Origin: an uncultured Clostridium sp.
GTDB taxonomy: Bacteria > Bacillota > Clostridia > TANB77 > CAG-508
Assembly (NCBI GenBank): GCA_947062645.1
Contig: CAMSQT010000039.1
Span: 1 to 8,970 of the forward strand
Direction of reading: 5' to 3'
Length of the DNA: 8,970 nucleotides
The notes below the pieces were generated by a model. The model was given only the letters and a program-made list of their open reading frames with translations. It was not told the DNA's origin and made no database searches. Below, in pieces: positions 1 through 7,416 of this stretch (its first letter is position 1; every line of letters starts with the position of its first letter). Position numbers and translations under genes: made by a program.

Positions 1-207
1 AACAAGCATTACGATACCAAGTAGTGTAACAAGTATAGGAGATTATGCATTTTCAGGATGTAACGGATTAACAAGCATTACGATACCAAGTAGTGTAACA
101 AGTATAGGAGATTATGCATTTTCAAGATGTAGTGGCTTAACAAGTATTACAATACCAAGTAGTGTAACAACTATAGGAGATTATGCATTTAATAGATGTA
201 GTGGCTT
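1..207 (+). repeat. Three near-identical 69-nt LRR-coding tandem repeats
   Basis: Copies lie at 1-69, 70-138 and 139-207, each encoding one 23-residue LRR. Copies 1 and 2 differ at only a few bases, almost all in the last ~15 nt; copy 3 has a few more changes. From 208 onward the LRRs still match at protein level but diverge strongly in DNA. The array probably continues upstream of the window. Such DNA identity suggests recent duplication or gene conversion, and possible copy-number variation. Confidence 0.92.
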
Positions 208-1633
208 AATAAGTATACAAGTGGATAACAATAATGTTAATTATTGTAGTGAAAAAGGAGTACTATTTGATAAAAATAAAACAGAAATAATTTATTACCC
301 ACCTAAAAAAGTAGAAGAGAATTATACAATTCCAAATACTGTAAGAATTATAAGGTATGAAGCATTTTTTAACTGTAATAATTTGGTAAGAATAGAAATG
401 CCAAGTGAATTGACAGATATAGAATGTCGTGGATTTTCAAATTGTAGTAGTTTAGTAAGTATAACAATACCAAATAAAGTAAAGACAATAGAAATGGAAG
501 CATTTTCAGGTTGCAGTAGTTTGACTAAAATAAATATTCCAAGTACAGTAACAAAAATAGATATTCATGTATTTACTAGCTGTAGTAGTTTAACAGAAAT
601 AAAAGTAGAAGAAAACAATGCAGAATATTGTGATGAGGAAGGAGTATTGTTTGATAAGAATAAAACAAAGTTAATTTGTTATCCATCAAACAAAATAGGA
701 GAGAACTATACAATTCCCCATACGGTGGTAAAAATAGAATCACATTCATTTAATAACTGTAAAAATTTAATAAGTATAGATATTCCTAATAGTGTAGTAA
801 ATATAGATCAAGTGGCGTTTATTAATTGTAGTGCTTTAAGAAGTATAAAGATTCCTAAAGGAGTAAAAGGAATAGCTTTTTATACATTTTCTGGATGTAG
901 CAGTTTAATAAGCATAACAATTCCAGAAAGTGTTACAGTAATAAATAAAGATGCATTTAATGCGTGCAATAAAGAGTTATTAACAATCTATTGTAAAAAA
1001 GATTCTGAAGCAGAAAAATATGCAAAAGCTAACAATATAAAATATGAAATAGTAGAAAAAATGATGAAAAGCATAGAAATCAAAACAAAACCAACAAAAA
1101 CAAATTACTATGTAGGAGAAACACTAAACACAGAAGGACTAACAATAGAAGTAAAATACGACAATGAAACAAGTGAAACGATACAAAAAGGATTTACCTG
1201 TACACCAACAACCCTAACAAAAGAAACAAAAGAAATAACAGTAAGATACGAAGGACATATAGCAACATTTCCAGTAAATGTTACAGAAAAGCAAACAGAT
1301 AATGAAAACGATAACAACAATAATGATAACAACGACAATGACGATAATAACAATAATAATGACAACAAGGATGACAACGACAATAACAATAGCGATGACT
1401 TCAATGAAGACAACAACGACTCAAACAACCAAGCTAACAAAGGAGAAAATAACTTCAAAGGAAGTAGCACATCAACCAGTACACAAACAGCACGTTCAGC
1501 ACAAGGAAGCAACATAGCAACAAAAATATTACCAAAAACAGGAATAGGAGCAACAATCTTAGTAGGAATCTTAGCAAGTAGCATGATAGCAATCCTTTCG
1601 TGGCTTAAAATTAAAAAATATAAAAACATATAA
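2..1633 (+). CDS. BspA-type leucine-rich-repeat surface protein with LPKTG cell-wall anchor (5' end outside window)
   Basis: Reading frame 2 is open from the window edge to TAA at 1631-1633, giving 543 residues with the N-terminus missing. The apparent GTG start at 221 is an internal Val codon, because LRR coding continues upstream of it. Residues 1 to ~350 are BspA/LRR_5-like repeats of about 23 residues with the pattern ITIPSSVTSIGDYAFSGC..L. A larger unit containing GVLFDKNKT and ENYTIP occurs twice, 384 nt (128 residues) apart (nt 221 and 605). Residues ~354-432 look like a Big_3-type bacterial Ig-like domain (YYVGETLNTEGLTIEVKY). Residues ~433-482 are an extreme Asn/Asp-rich spacer. LPKTG lies at residues 510-514 (nt 1529-1543), followed by a hydrophobic segment and a KIKKYK tail, a classic sortase A sorting signal. 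Family knowledge suggests a surface adhesin or host-binding protein linked to peptidoglycan; the ligand is unknown. Confidence is high for architecture and low for role. Confidence 0.93.
   Translation, partial: TSITIPSSVTSIGDYAFSGCNGLTSITIPSSVTSIGDYAFSRCSGLTSITIPSSVTTIGDYAFNRCSGLISIQVDNNNVNYCSEKGVLFDKNKTEIIYYPPKKVEENYTIPNTVRIIRYEAFFNCNNLVRIEMPSELTDIECRGFSNCSSLVSITIPNKVKTIEMEAFSGCSSLTKINIPSTVTKIDIHVFTSCSSLTEIKVEENNAEYCDEEGVLFDKNKTKLICYPSNKIGENYTIPHTVVKIESHSFNNCKNLISIDIPNSVVNIDQVAFINCSALRSIKIPKGVKGIAFYTFSGCSSLISITIPESVTVINKDAFNACNKELLTIYCKKDSEAEKYAKANNIKYEIVEKMMKSIEIKTKPTKTNYYVGETLNTEGLTIEVKYDNETSETIQKGFTCTPTTLTKETKEITVRYEGHIATFPVNVTEKQTDNENDNNNNDNNDNDDNNNNNDNKDDNDNNNSDDFNEDNNDSNNQANKGENNFKGSSTSTSTQTARSAQGSNIATKILPKTGIGATILVGILASSMIAILSWLKIKKYKNI
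1299..1446 (+). repeat. Low-complexity Asn/Asp-rich spacer coding tract
   Basis: This stretch is built almost entirely of AAC/AAT and GAC/GAT codons (runs such as NDNNDNDDNNNNN) and lies between the Ig-like domain and the LPKTG anchor. It probably acts as a flexible hydrophilic stalk spanning the cell wall. It is prone to length change by replication slippage. The antisense open frame across it, rich in Leu and Ser, is an artefact of the codon pattern. Confidence 0.8.
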
Positions 1634-1638
1634 CGCTA

Positions 1639-1671
1639 AAAAGCAATTGGAAACTAACTCCAATTGCTTTT
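1639..1671. terminator. Strong bidirectional intrinsic terminator
   Basis: A perfect 13-bp inverted repeat (AAAAGCAATTGGA at 1639-1651, complement at 1659-1671) surrounds a 7-nt loop. The arm ends give a T-run on either strand. It lies 5 bases after the surface-protein stop and 16 bases from the end of the convergent minus-strand gene, so it probably terminates both. Confidence 0.93.
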
Positions 1672-1687
1672 CTCTTTTGATAGAAAA

Positions 1688-2731
1688 CTAATTACCAAGA
1701 TAAGGATCATCCTTATCTCCTAATGGAATATCCAAATTAGGATTTCGCTCCATAGCCTTTTCTAGCTTAAGCTTCATACCATCAATTAGTTGATTTTGGT
1801 ATTTTTCGTGAAGAACAGGAAATAATTTAACATATGGCTCATTCGATTCAAAAATAATACCATTTGTTTGTCTGGTTAAACTTTCATCTCTTGCTATCAA
1901 ATCTTTTGCCAAAGACACATAAGAATCCTCTAAAATATTACAAAGCAAAGTATTATAAGAATTAGGAATAGAGAGCTTTTGATTCTGTTCATTAATATAA
2001 ATATGATCTTTTATATGAGGGGCTAAACCAGTAAAAGAATTAACCTTTTTCATAAAAGGATTAATAGCATGTGTTCCTTGGGTTAACGAAGGTCTTCTTT
2101 TTTCAATCCTATCAATTGCTGAAATAGTTGGATTTATATCCTTTAACGTGGTATAAATAACAATACCTTCTGTTCTAGGTGTTTTACTAAAAGAGTCATC
2201 CGTAAAAAACTTAAAATAAAAATTTTGGTCTTTTAATTCTGTCAATAATTCAGAACAAAAAGCTGCTATATTTTTTCGTGCAAGATTAAGATACAACTTT
2301 GTTTCAATGGTATTAGTATCATAATTTTTTTTATAAATATGATAAAGATCTAAAATGCCATCTTTATCATAATGTTCATGAATTTTTAAATTAGGATTCT
2401 GCCTTATTTTTTGGATTAAATTCTTTTCTACCATTTTATTTTGCCCAGGTTCTTCGTTAGCATTAGCTTGTAAGGTAGTTAATGCTTGGTAAGAATTAAC
2501 TTTGTTTGTCTGCTTATAAATATAATAAAGCGACATCAAATACTGGTCAATAGCATGTTCAATCGTATTTGGTTTGGTTATTTTAGTATCACTTGCCATA
2601 TTCGTCAAAAATTGTTCTCTGTTTGTCATTTTATGTGACGAATTTTTGGGATAAATTTCATTAAAAGCTGGTTCTGGTAAAGCTTTAGGCTTTTGTTTAA
2701 ACATATTTTGAAACCAATGTAATAGTCCCAT
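1688..2731 (-). CDS. Uncharacterised 347-residue protein, weakly HopA1-like
   Basis: ATG at 2729-2731 is preceded by GAGGT about 7 nt upstream and a plausible promoter (2762-2790); the stop is TAG at 1688-1690. I do not firmly recognise the protein. It has no signal peptide or transmembrane segment: the N-terminus MGLLHWFQNMFKQ is a short amphipathic stretch followed by polar sequence, so it is probably cytosolic or peripherally membrane-associated. The central part (residues ~140-265) follows a pattern I associate with HopA1-type effector-family proteins: a strand ending in KLYLNL, then FYFKF, then R-T-E-G-I-V-I-Y, then a proline and Phe-containing motif (NPFMKK) and G-L-A-P. That link is an inference from pattern only. 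The C-terminus is charged. It stands alone, convergent with the surface protein and divergent from rpoB, with no operon partner in the window. Confidence 0.8.
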   Translation of the reverse strand: MGLLHWFQNMFKQKPKALPEPAFNEIYPKNSSHKMTNREQFLTNMASDTKITKPNTIEHAIDQYLMSLYYIYKQTNKVNSYQALTTLQANANEEPGQNKMVEKNLIQKIRQNPNLKIHEHYDKDGILDLYHIYKKNYDTNTIETKLYLNLARKNIAAFCSELLTELKDQNFYFKFFTDDSFSKTPRTEGIVIYTTLKDINPTISAIDRIEKRRPSLTQGTHAINPFMKKVNSFTGLAPHIKDHIYINEQNQKLSIPNSYNTLLCNILEDSYVSLAKDLIARDESLTRQTNGIIFESNEPYVKLFPVLHEKYQNQLIDGMKLKLEKAMERNPNLDIPLGDKDDPYLGN

Positions 2732-2761
2732 TTTTAGACCTCTTTTCCTTTGTTTTTTATA

Positions 2762-2790
2762 ATCATATCATAGGAAAAAGAAAAAAACAA
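2762..2790 (-). promoter_or_regulatory. Putative sigma-A promoter of the minus-strand gene
   Basis: Read on the minus strand, TTGTTT (2790-2785) and TATGAT (2767-2762) are separated by 17 nt. They lie about 30 nt upstream of the ATG at 2731. Four of six bases match at -35 and five of six at -10. The spacer is a pyrimidine tract, so chance similarity is possible. Confidence 0.5.
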
Positions 2791-2797
2791 GTTGAGA

Positions 2798-2850
2798 GAT
2801 TAGGGGCGTTCCTTAAAGTCCTGTTTTGGGGATTAGGGGACACTCTTTAT
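2798..2850 (-). repeat. Dispersed repeat, copy A
   Basis: A GC-richer block carries a 9-nt direct repeat GATTAGGGG (2798-2806 and 2831-2839) plus CGTTCCTTAA and AGTCCTGT between them. The same ordered pieces, with small gaps, occur on the opposite strand upstream of rpoC (8220-8274): GGGGACGTTTCTTAA, TTCCTGT and TTAGGGACACATCT. I infer two inverted members of one small dispersed family; strand is assigned relative to the rpoC-proximal copy. Confidence 0.5.
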
Positions 2851-2943
2851 ATTTTTTATATAATTTTTTCTAAAAAGCGATGTTTTTTGACCCCATTCCC
2901 AAAAGCCCCCTAAATTATCGCTCAAAAAAATTTTGCCAAACCC

Positions 2944-2973
2944 TTGACATCCGTAAGAAAAACATGGTATAAT
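2944..2973 (+). promoter_or_regulatory. Consensus sigma-A promoter for rpoB
   Basis: A perfect TTGACA (2944-2949) and a perfect TATAAT (2968-2973) are separated by 18 nt. Transcription should start near 2980, giving a leader of about 195 nt before the TTG start codon. Fully consensus boxes imply a strong housekeeping promoter, as expected for RNA polymerase core genes. Confidence 0.92.
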
Positions 2974-2979
2974 AAAATT

Positions 2980-3174
2980 CCATTTTATTCAAAAAACTGT
3001 TAAAAATTAAAAAAAGAGGAATCAAACCTAAGGAGCCCTAAGGAAAAGCGAATTTGAAAAAGCAGGCAAATCGCAAATTCCAAAGACAAGCACTTTACGG
3101 TAAGAGAAGGACTTTTTTTAATTCAAAATAAAATTTATTTCTGCTTAAATCAAAAACTTTAAGGAGTGATTTTT
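2980..3174 (+). promoter_or_regulatory. rpoB 5' leader with two mutually exclusive hairpins
   Basis: The leader is A-rich and holds no gene. GAATTTG (3050-3056) can pair with CAAATTC (3074-3080). Alternatively GCG-ATTTG (3048-3056, one bulge) can pair with CAAAT-CGC (3067-3074). Both use the same left arm, so only one can form. A T-run (3114-3120) follows AAGGAC, but I see no stable stem right before it. The rpoB ribosome binding site AAGGAG is at 3161-3166. I do not recognise a known riboswitch or ribosomal-protein leader. A regulatory role is inferred from length and alternative pairing only. Confidence 0.45.
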
Positions 3175-6100
3175 TTGAAAATCAAAGAAGTAAATTACGA
3201 GAAAGCCTCTCGTAAGGATTTTGCAAAAGTTGGTGATTACATCGAAATGCCCAACCTAATCAAAGTACAAAAAGACTCCTACGACTGGTTTGTAGAAGAA
3301 GGATTAGGAGAAGTATTAAAAGATATTTCACCAATTGAAGACTACTCAGGAAACTTAGTTCTTGAATTTTTCGACTATTACATGGAAGACAAAACCAAAT
3401 ACTCAGTAGAAGAAGCCAAAGAAAGAGACGCAACTTACTCAAGTCGTCTACATGTAAAAGTAAGGCTAATCAACCGTGAAACAGGGGAAATCAAAGAGCA
3501 AGAAATCTACTTAGGAGACTTTCCATTAATGACAAACAGTGGAACCTTTGTTATCAATGGGGCAGAAAGAGTTGTAGTAAGCCAATTAGTACGATCCCCA
3601 GGATGCTACTATGGAGAAGAATTTGATACCAAAACAGGAAAAAGAACTTACAATTCAACTGTAATGCCACTTCGTGGGGCTTGGTTAGAGTACGAAACTG
3701 ATGGAAACGACATCTTCTATGTAAGAGTTGACAGAACAAGAAAAGTACCAGTAACAACCTTATTAAGAGCAATAGGCGTAATGTCAGACGACCAAATAAG
3801 AGAACTATTTGGAGACGAAGAAATGATAACAGCAACATTAGCAAAAGATACCGTAAAAGACCAAGACGAAGCCTTAATCGAAATCTATAAAAAATTAAGA
3901 CCAGGAGAACTTCCAACAGTAGATGCAGCAAGAAACCTATTTAATGGACTATTTTTTGACAACAAAAGATATGATTTAAACAAAGTAGGAAGATACAAAT
4001 TCAACCAAAAACTAGGATTAGCTGGAAGAATTAAAGGTAAAATAGCAGCAAAAGACATAATTGACAACGAAACTGGAGAAGTATTGGTACAAGCAGGAGA
4101 AGTAATCGAAGAAGAAGTAGCCGAAAATATCCAAGATGCAGGAATTAACATGGTAGATGTTATGGTAGGAGAAAGAGAAGTAAGAATCATAGGAAACGCA
4201 ACCTGTAACATCCACAAAGTATTACCAAACGTTGATTTAAGCAAGCTACACTTTAAAGAATTAGTAAACTACAATGTATTAAAAAATATCATAGACAATA
4301 CTGACGAAAAAGACTTAGTAAAAATTATTGCAGAAAGAGAAGGAGAGTTAGTAGCAAAACACATCACAACCGAAGACATGATAGCATCTATAAGCTACCT
4401 ACTAAACCTATCACATGGGCTTGGAAAACCAGACGACATTGACCACTTAGCAAACCGTAGAATTCGTCAAGTAGGAGAACTATTACAAAACCAATTTAGA
4501 ATCGGTTTAACCAGATTAGAAAGAGTAGTAAGAGAAAGAATGACAATTCAAGACTTAGACGTTGTAACACCACAAACACTAATCAACACTAAGCCAATCA
4601 CATCAGCCATTCGTGAATTCTTTGGAAGCTCACAGCTATCGCAATTCATGGATCAAACCAACCCACTATCTGAATTAACCCATAAAAGAAGGATATCAGC
4701 TTTAGGACCAGGAGGATTAACAAGAGAAAGAGCAGGCTTTGAGGTGCGTGACGTTCACTATACACACTATGGTAGACTATGTCCTATCGAATCACCAGAA
4801 GGACCAAACATAGGACTAATCTCAGCACTTTCATCTTTTGCTAGCATCAACGAATACGGATTTATCGAAACACCATATCGTAAAGTGGATCCTGAAACCC
4901 ATAAGCTAACAGATATCGTAGAATACATGAGTGCAGACGTAGAAGACAACTACATCATTGCTCAAGCCTCTGAACCAGTCGACAAAAACGGAAAATTTGT
5001 AGACGAAAGAATCAGAGTTAGATTTAAAAACGAAGTAATCGAAGTTGACCGTGACAAAGTACAATATGTTGACGTATCACCAAAACAATTGGTATCTATT
5101 GCAGCAGCCATGATACCATTCTTAGAGCATGATGATGCAAAAAGAGCCTTGATGGGAGCTAACATGCAACGTCAAGCAGTGCCACTAATGATTACCGAAA
5201 GTCCAATTGTAGGAACAGGAATTGAATATAGAGCAGCCAAAGATTCTGGAATTTTAGTTTTAGCAGAAGAAGACGGAGTAATTGAAAAAGTAACAGGAGA
5301 TGCCATTACCGTAAAATATGACAACAAAAAAACCATTACCCACAAACTTCGTAAATTCAAAAGAACCAATGGAGGAACCTGTATCAACCAAAAACCAATT
5401 GTTAAAGTAGGCGAAAAAGTAAAAAAAGGTGATGCCATAGCAGATGGACCATCTACTTCAAACGGAGAAATGGCACTTGGTAAAAACGTATTAGTAGCTT
5501 TTTCAACATGGGAAGGATATAACTACGAAGACGCTATCTTAATAAATGAAAAATTAGTAAAAGAAGACGTGTTTACCTCTATCCATATCGAAGAATATGA
5601 CTGCGAATGCCGTGACACCAAACTAGGAGCCGAAGAAATCACTCGTGATATTCCAAACATTGGTGATGACTCCCTAAAAGACTTAGACGAAAACGGAATT
5701 ATAAGAATTGGTGCAGAAGTAAGACCAGGAGACATCTTAGTAGGAAAAGTTACCCCAAAAGGAGAAACCGAACTAACAGCAGAAGAAAGGTTACTTAGAG
5801 CTATCTTTGGAGAAAAAGCAAGAGAAGTAAGAGATACATCACTTAGAGTACCACATGGAGAAGCAGGAACCATTGTAGATGTTAAAATCTTTACCAGAGA
5901 TAATTCAGACGAATTAGGACCTGGTGTAAACCAAATTATTAGATGTTACATTGCCACAAAAAGAAAAATCTCAGTGGGAGATAAAATGGCTGGACGTCAT
6001 GGTAACAAAGGTGTTATCTCAAGAGTTTTACCAGAAGAAGACATGCCATTTATGCCAGATGGAACCCCAATTGACATTTTATTAAATCCACTTGGTGTAC

Positions 6101-6942
6101 CTTCTCGTATGAACTTAGGTCAAGTTTTAGAAGTTCACTTAGGAGGGGCAGCCAAAGCATTAGGATGGAAAATAGCAACACCAGTATTTGATGGCGCAAC
6201 CCAAGACGACGTAGAAAAATTATTAGAAGAAGCAGGCATGAGTAAAGACGGAAAAACGGTTCTTTATGATGGAAGAACAGGTGACCCATTTGATAAACCA
6301 ATCACAGTTGGTGTAATGTACATGTTAAAACTTCACCACTTAGTAGACGATAAAATCCATGCTCGTTCAACAGGACCATACTCATTAGTAACCCAACAAC
6401 CTTTAGGAGGTAAGGCACAATTTGGTGGACAACGTTTCGGAGAGATGGAAGTTTGGGCATTAGAGGCATATGGTGCATCTTACACCTTACAAGAAATGCT
6501 AACCATTAAATCAGACGACATTATCGGAAGAGTAAAAACCTATGAAGCAATCGTAAAAGGAGAAAACGTTCCAGAACCAGGTGTTCCAGAAAGTTTCAAA
6601 GTTTTAGTAAAAGAACTACAATCGCTAGGATTAGATGTTCGCCTATATTCCGAAGACAACCAAGAACTTGAATTAAAAGAAAACATCGAAGAAGGCATTG
6701 AATACGATCCAGAAAAAGAAAAGAAATTATTATCAGAAGATGAAGTAATTGCTGATGGAGACTTAGATGGCTATGGCGAAGAACTTGACGATGATATCCT
6801 TTTAAGCGATGAGGAAAATGATTTAATTGACGAAGATAGTGATGAACTTTTTGAAGGCTTAAATGATGAGGATGATGAATTACTTTTTGATAATGATTTG
6901 GCGAATGATAATTTAGATAATGATGAAGACATTATAGAGTAA
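3175..6942 (+). CDS. rpoB: DNA-directed RNA polymerase beta subunit
   Basis: RpoB forms the catalytic core of RNA polymerase with RpoC and two alpha subunits. The product is 1255 residues, complete and uninterrupted. I chose TTG at 3175 because AAGGAG (3161-3166) lies 8 nt upstream; a GTG at 3166 overlaps that site and cannot use it. The N-terminal protrusion and lobe contain GTFVINGAERVVVSQLVRSPG. The rifampicin-pocket segment begins at residue ~484 (GSSQLSQFMDQTNPLSELTH) and carries the wild-type Asp, His and Ser equivalent to E. coli 516, 526 and 531, so rifampicin sensitivity is expected. Active-site GDKMAGRHGNKG is at residues 935-946. The clamp-binding C-terminus STGPYSLVTQQPLGGKAQFG starts at ~1065. 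Residues ~1180-1255 form a very acidic Asp/Glu/Asn tail. It has its own strong promoter; rplL is not immediately upstream, and rpoC lies 1.35 kb downstream instead of adjacent. Confidence 0.99.
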   Translation: MKIKEVNYEKASRKDFAKVGDYIEMPNLIKVQKDSYDWFVEEGLGEVLKDISPIEDYSGNLVLEFFDYYMEDKTKYSVEEAKERDATYSSRLHVKVRLINRETGEIKEQEIYLGDFPLMTNSGTFVINGAERVVVSQLVRSPGCYYGEEFDTKTGKRTYNSTVMPLRGAWLEYETDGNDIFYVRVDRTRKVPVTTLLRAIGVMSDDQIRELFGDEEMITATLAKDTVKDQDEALIEIYKKLRPGELPTVDAARNLFNGLFFDNKRYDLNKVGRYKFNQKLGLAGRIKGKIAAKDIIDNETGEVLVQAGEVIEEEVAENIQDAGINMVDVMVGEREVRIIGNATCNIHKVLPNVDLSKLHFKELVNYNVLKNIIDNTDEKDLVKIIAEREGELVAKHITTEDMIASISYLLNLSHGLGKPDDIDHLANRRIRQVGELLQNQFRIGLTRLERVVRERMTIQDLDVVTPQTLINTKPITSAIREFFGSSQLSQFMDQTNPLSELTHKRRISALGPGGLTRERAGFEVRDVHYTHYGRLCPIESPEGPNIGLISALSSFASINEYGFIETPYRKVDPETHKLTDIVEYMSADVEDNYIIAQASEPVDKNGKFVDERIRVRFKNEVIEVDRDKVQYVDVSPKQLVSIAAAMIPFLEHDDAKRALMGANMQRQAVPLMITESPIVGTGIEYRAAKDSGILVLAEEDGVIEKVTGDAITVKYDNKKTITHKLRKFKRTNGGTCINQKPIVKVGEKVKKGDAIADGPSTSNGEMALGKNVLVAFSTWEGYNYEDAILINEKLVKEDVFTSIHIEEYDCECRDTKLGAEEITRDIPNIGDDSLKDLDENGIIRIGAEVRPGDILVGKVTPKGETELTAEERLLRAIFGEKAREVRDTSLRVPHGEAGTIVDVKIFTRDNSDELGPGVNQIIRCYIATKRKISVGDKMAGRHGNKGVISRVLPEEDMPFMPDGTPIDILLNPLGVPSRMNLGQVLEVHLGGAAKALGWKIATPVFDGATQDDVEKLLEEAGMSKDGKTVLYDGRTGDPFDKPITVGVMYMLKLHHLVDDKIHARSTGPYSLVTQQPLGGKAQFGGQRFGEMEVWALEAYGASYTLQEMLTIKSDDIIGRVKTYEAIVKGENVPEPGVPESFKVLVKELQSLGLDVRLYSEDNQELELKENIEEGIEYDPEKEKKLLSEDEVIADGDLDGYGEELDDDILLSDEENDLIDEDSDELFEGLNDEDDELLFDNDLANDNLDNDEDIIE

Positions 6943-7062
6943 AACGAATGAAAAGCGGCGTCTTGCGTTGTCAAGCGTCGAAAAAATCTTTTCGATATAC
7001 AAACGTATTATCTCAAAGATTTTTTCTAGCTTTCCTAGCAATACACCACTTTTGCTTCGTTT
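6942..7062. repeat. 121-nt imperfect palindrome between rpoB and the next gene (MITE-like or structured RNA)
   Basis: Successive arms pair around one centre: AAACGAA (6942-6948) with TTCGTTT (7056-7062); AAAAGCGGCGT (6951-6961) with ACACCACTTTT (7043-7053); TTGC (6963-6966) with GCAA (7038-7041); GAAAAAATCTT (6980-6990) with its exact complement (7016-7026); and GATATAC (6994-7000) with GTATTATC (7005-7012, one bulge) around an AAAC loop. The two C/A mismatches in the second arm pair become G-U wobbles in a minus-strand transcript, so the fold is better on that strand. It begins at the last base of the rpoB stop codon. There is no T-run after it on the plus strand, so it is not a standard terminator. 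Short frames on both strands are a by-product of the palindrome. Confidence 0.8.
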
Positions 7063-7069
7063 AAGCAAA
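7051..7069 (+). other. Small hairpin just upstream of the 100-aa gene
   Basis: TTTGCTT (7051-7057) and AAGCAAA (7063-7069) form a perfect 7-bp stem with a 5-nt loop. It overlaps the right edge of the large palindrome, so the two folds compete. It ends about 6 nt before the AAGGA ribosome binding site at 7076-7080 and could influence translation. There is no T-run. Confidence 0.4.
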
Positions 7070-7089
7070 TAAGAAAAGGAAGTAGAAAT

Positions 7090-7392
7090 ATGAAAAATTT
7101 TGTAGAAAAAATAGATGAAAATAGTAATTATATAAAAGTATATCGTTTTATTCAAGAAAGATTTGCATTTAATGAAATAATCGATGAAATGACAGTATGG
7201 CATAGATATTATAGCAATACGAAAGATCATCTAAATGGTGAATTTAGTGCGCATTATAGAAGAGCGATACGCTCATTATTGCAAGAAGGTAAAATTAGAC
7301 CATGTGCTGCGGATAGATGGAAAGAAAGTTATATAATACAACAGCCAGAAAAAGAAGACAAGAATAAGCAAGAGAAAGAAAACGTTTTATAA
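7090..7392 (+). CDS. Unrecognised 100-residue protein, possible small winged-helix regulator
   Basis: ATG at 7090 has AAGGA (7076-7080) 9 nt upstream; the stop is TAA at 7390-7392. I do not recognise the family. Residues ~15-75 look helical and compact: YRFIQERFAF, then WHRYYSN, then HYRRAIRSLLQEGKIRP. The last segment resembles the recognition-helix-plus-wing end of winged-helix proteins (an R-R-A-I-R-x-L-L-x-x-G-K-I pattern). The C-terminal ~20 residues are Lys/Glu-rich and probably disordered. It lies 24 nt upstream of the nucleotidyltransferase gene on the same strand and is likely co-transcribed with the toxin-antitoxin pair. It could be the module's transcriptional regulator or an unrelated cargo gene; that role is inference. 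Base composition is AT-rich, like the two genes that follow and less GAC/AAC-rich than rpoB. Confidence 0.7.
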   Translation: MKNFVEKIDENSNYIKVYRFIQERFAFNEIIDEMTVWHRYYSNTKDHLNGEFSAHYRRAIRSLLQEGKIRPCAADRWKESYIIQQPEKEDKNKQEKENVL

Positions 7393-7416
7393 AAATGAAA
7401 ATTAGGAGAAAAGCCT

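Noticed and set aside
1..207. CRISPR array
   Set aside because: The repeats are contiguous, in frame and encode LRRs; there are no unique spacers.
221..223. GTG as the start of the surface protein
   Set aside because: The same frame is open to base 2 and encodes perfect LRR repeats upstream, so this is an internal Val codon.
1108..1629. 173-aa minus-strand Leu/Ser-rich ORF
   Set aside because: It is an antisense shadow of the surface-protein gene, caused mainly by the Asn/Asp codon tract.
2876..2922. Terminator or hairpin from AGCGAT (2876-2881) and ATCGCT (2917-2922)
   Set aside because: The stem is only 6 bp with a 35-nt loop, and no T-run follows on either strand at the right place.
3166..3168. 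GTG as the rpoB start
   Set aside because: It overlaps the AAGGAG ribosome binding site; TTG at 3175 has correct spacing.
6968..7000. Promoter for the toxin-antitoxin operon (TTGTCA and GATATA)
   Set aside because: The spacing is about 20 nt with a poor -10, and it sits within the palindrome arms.
6948..7064. A 38-aa plus-strand ORF and the overlapping minus-strand ORF (6913-7230)
   Set aside because: Both cross the large palindrome, which makes similar peptides on the two strands; no ribosome binding site supports either as a gene.
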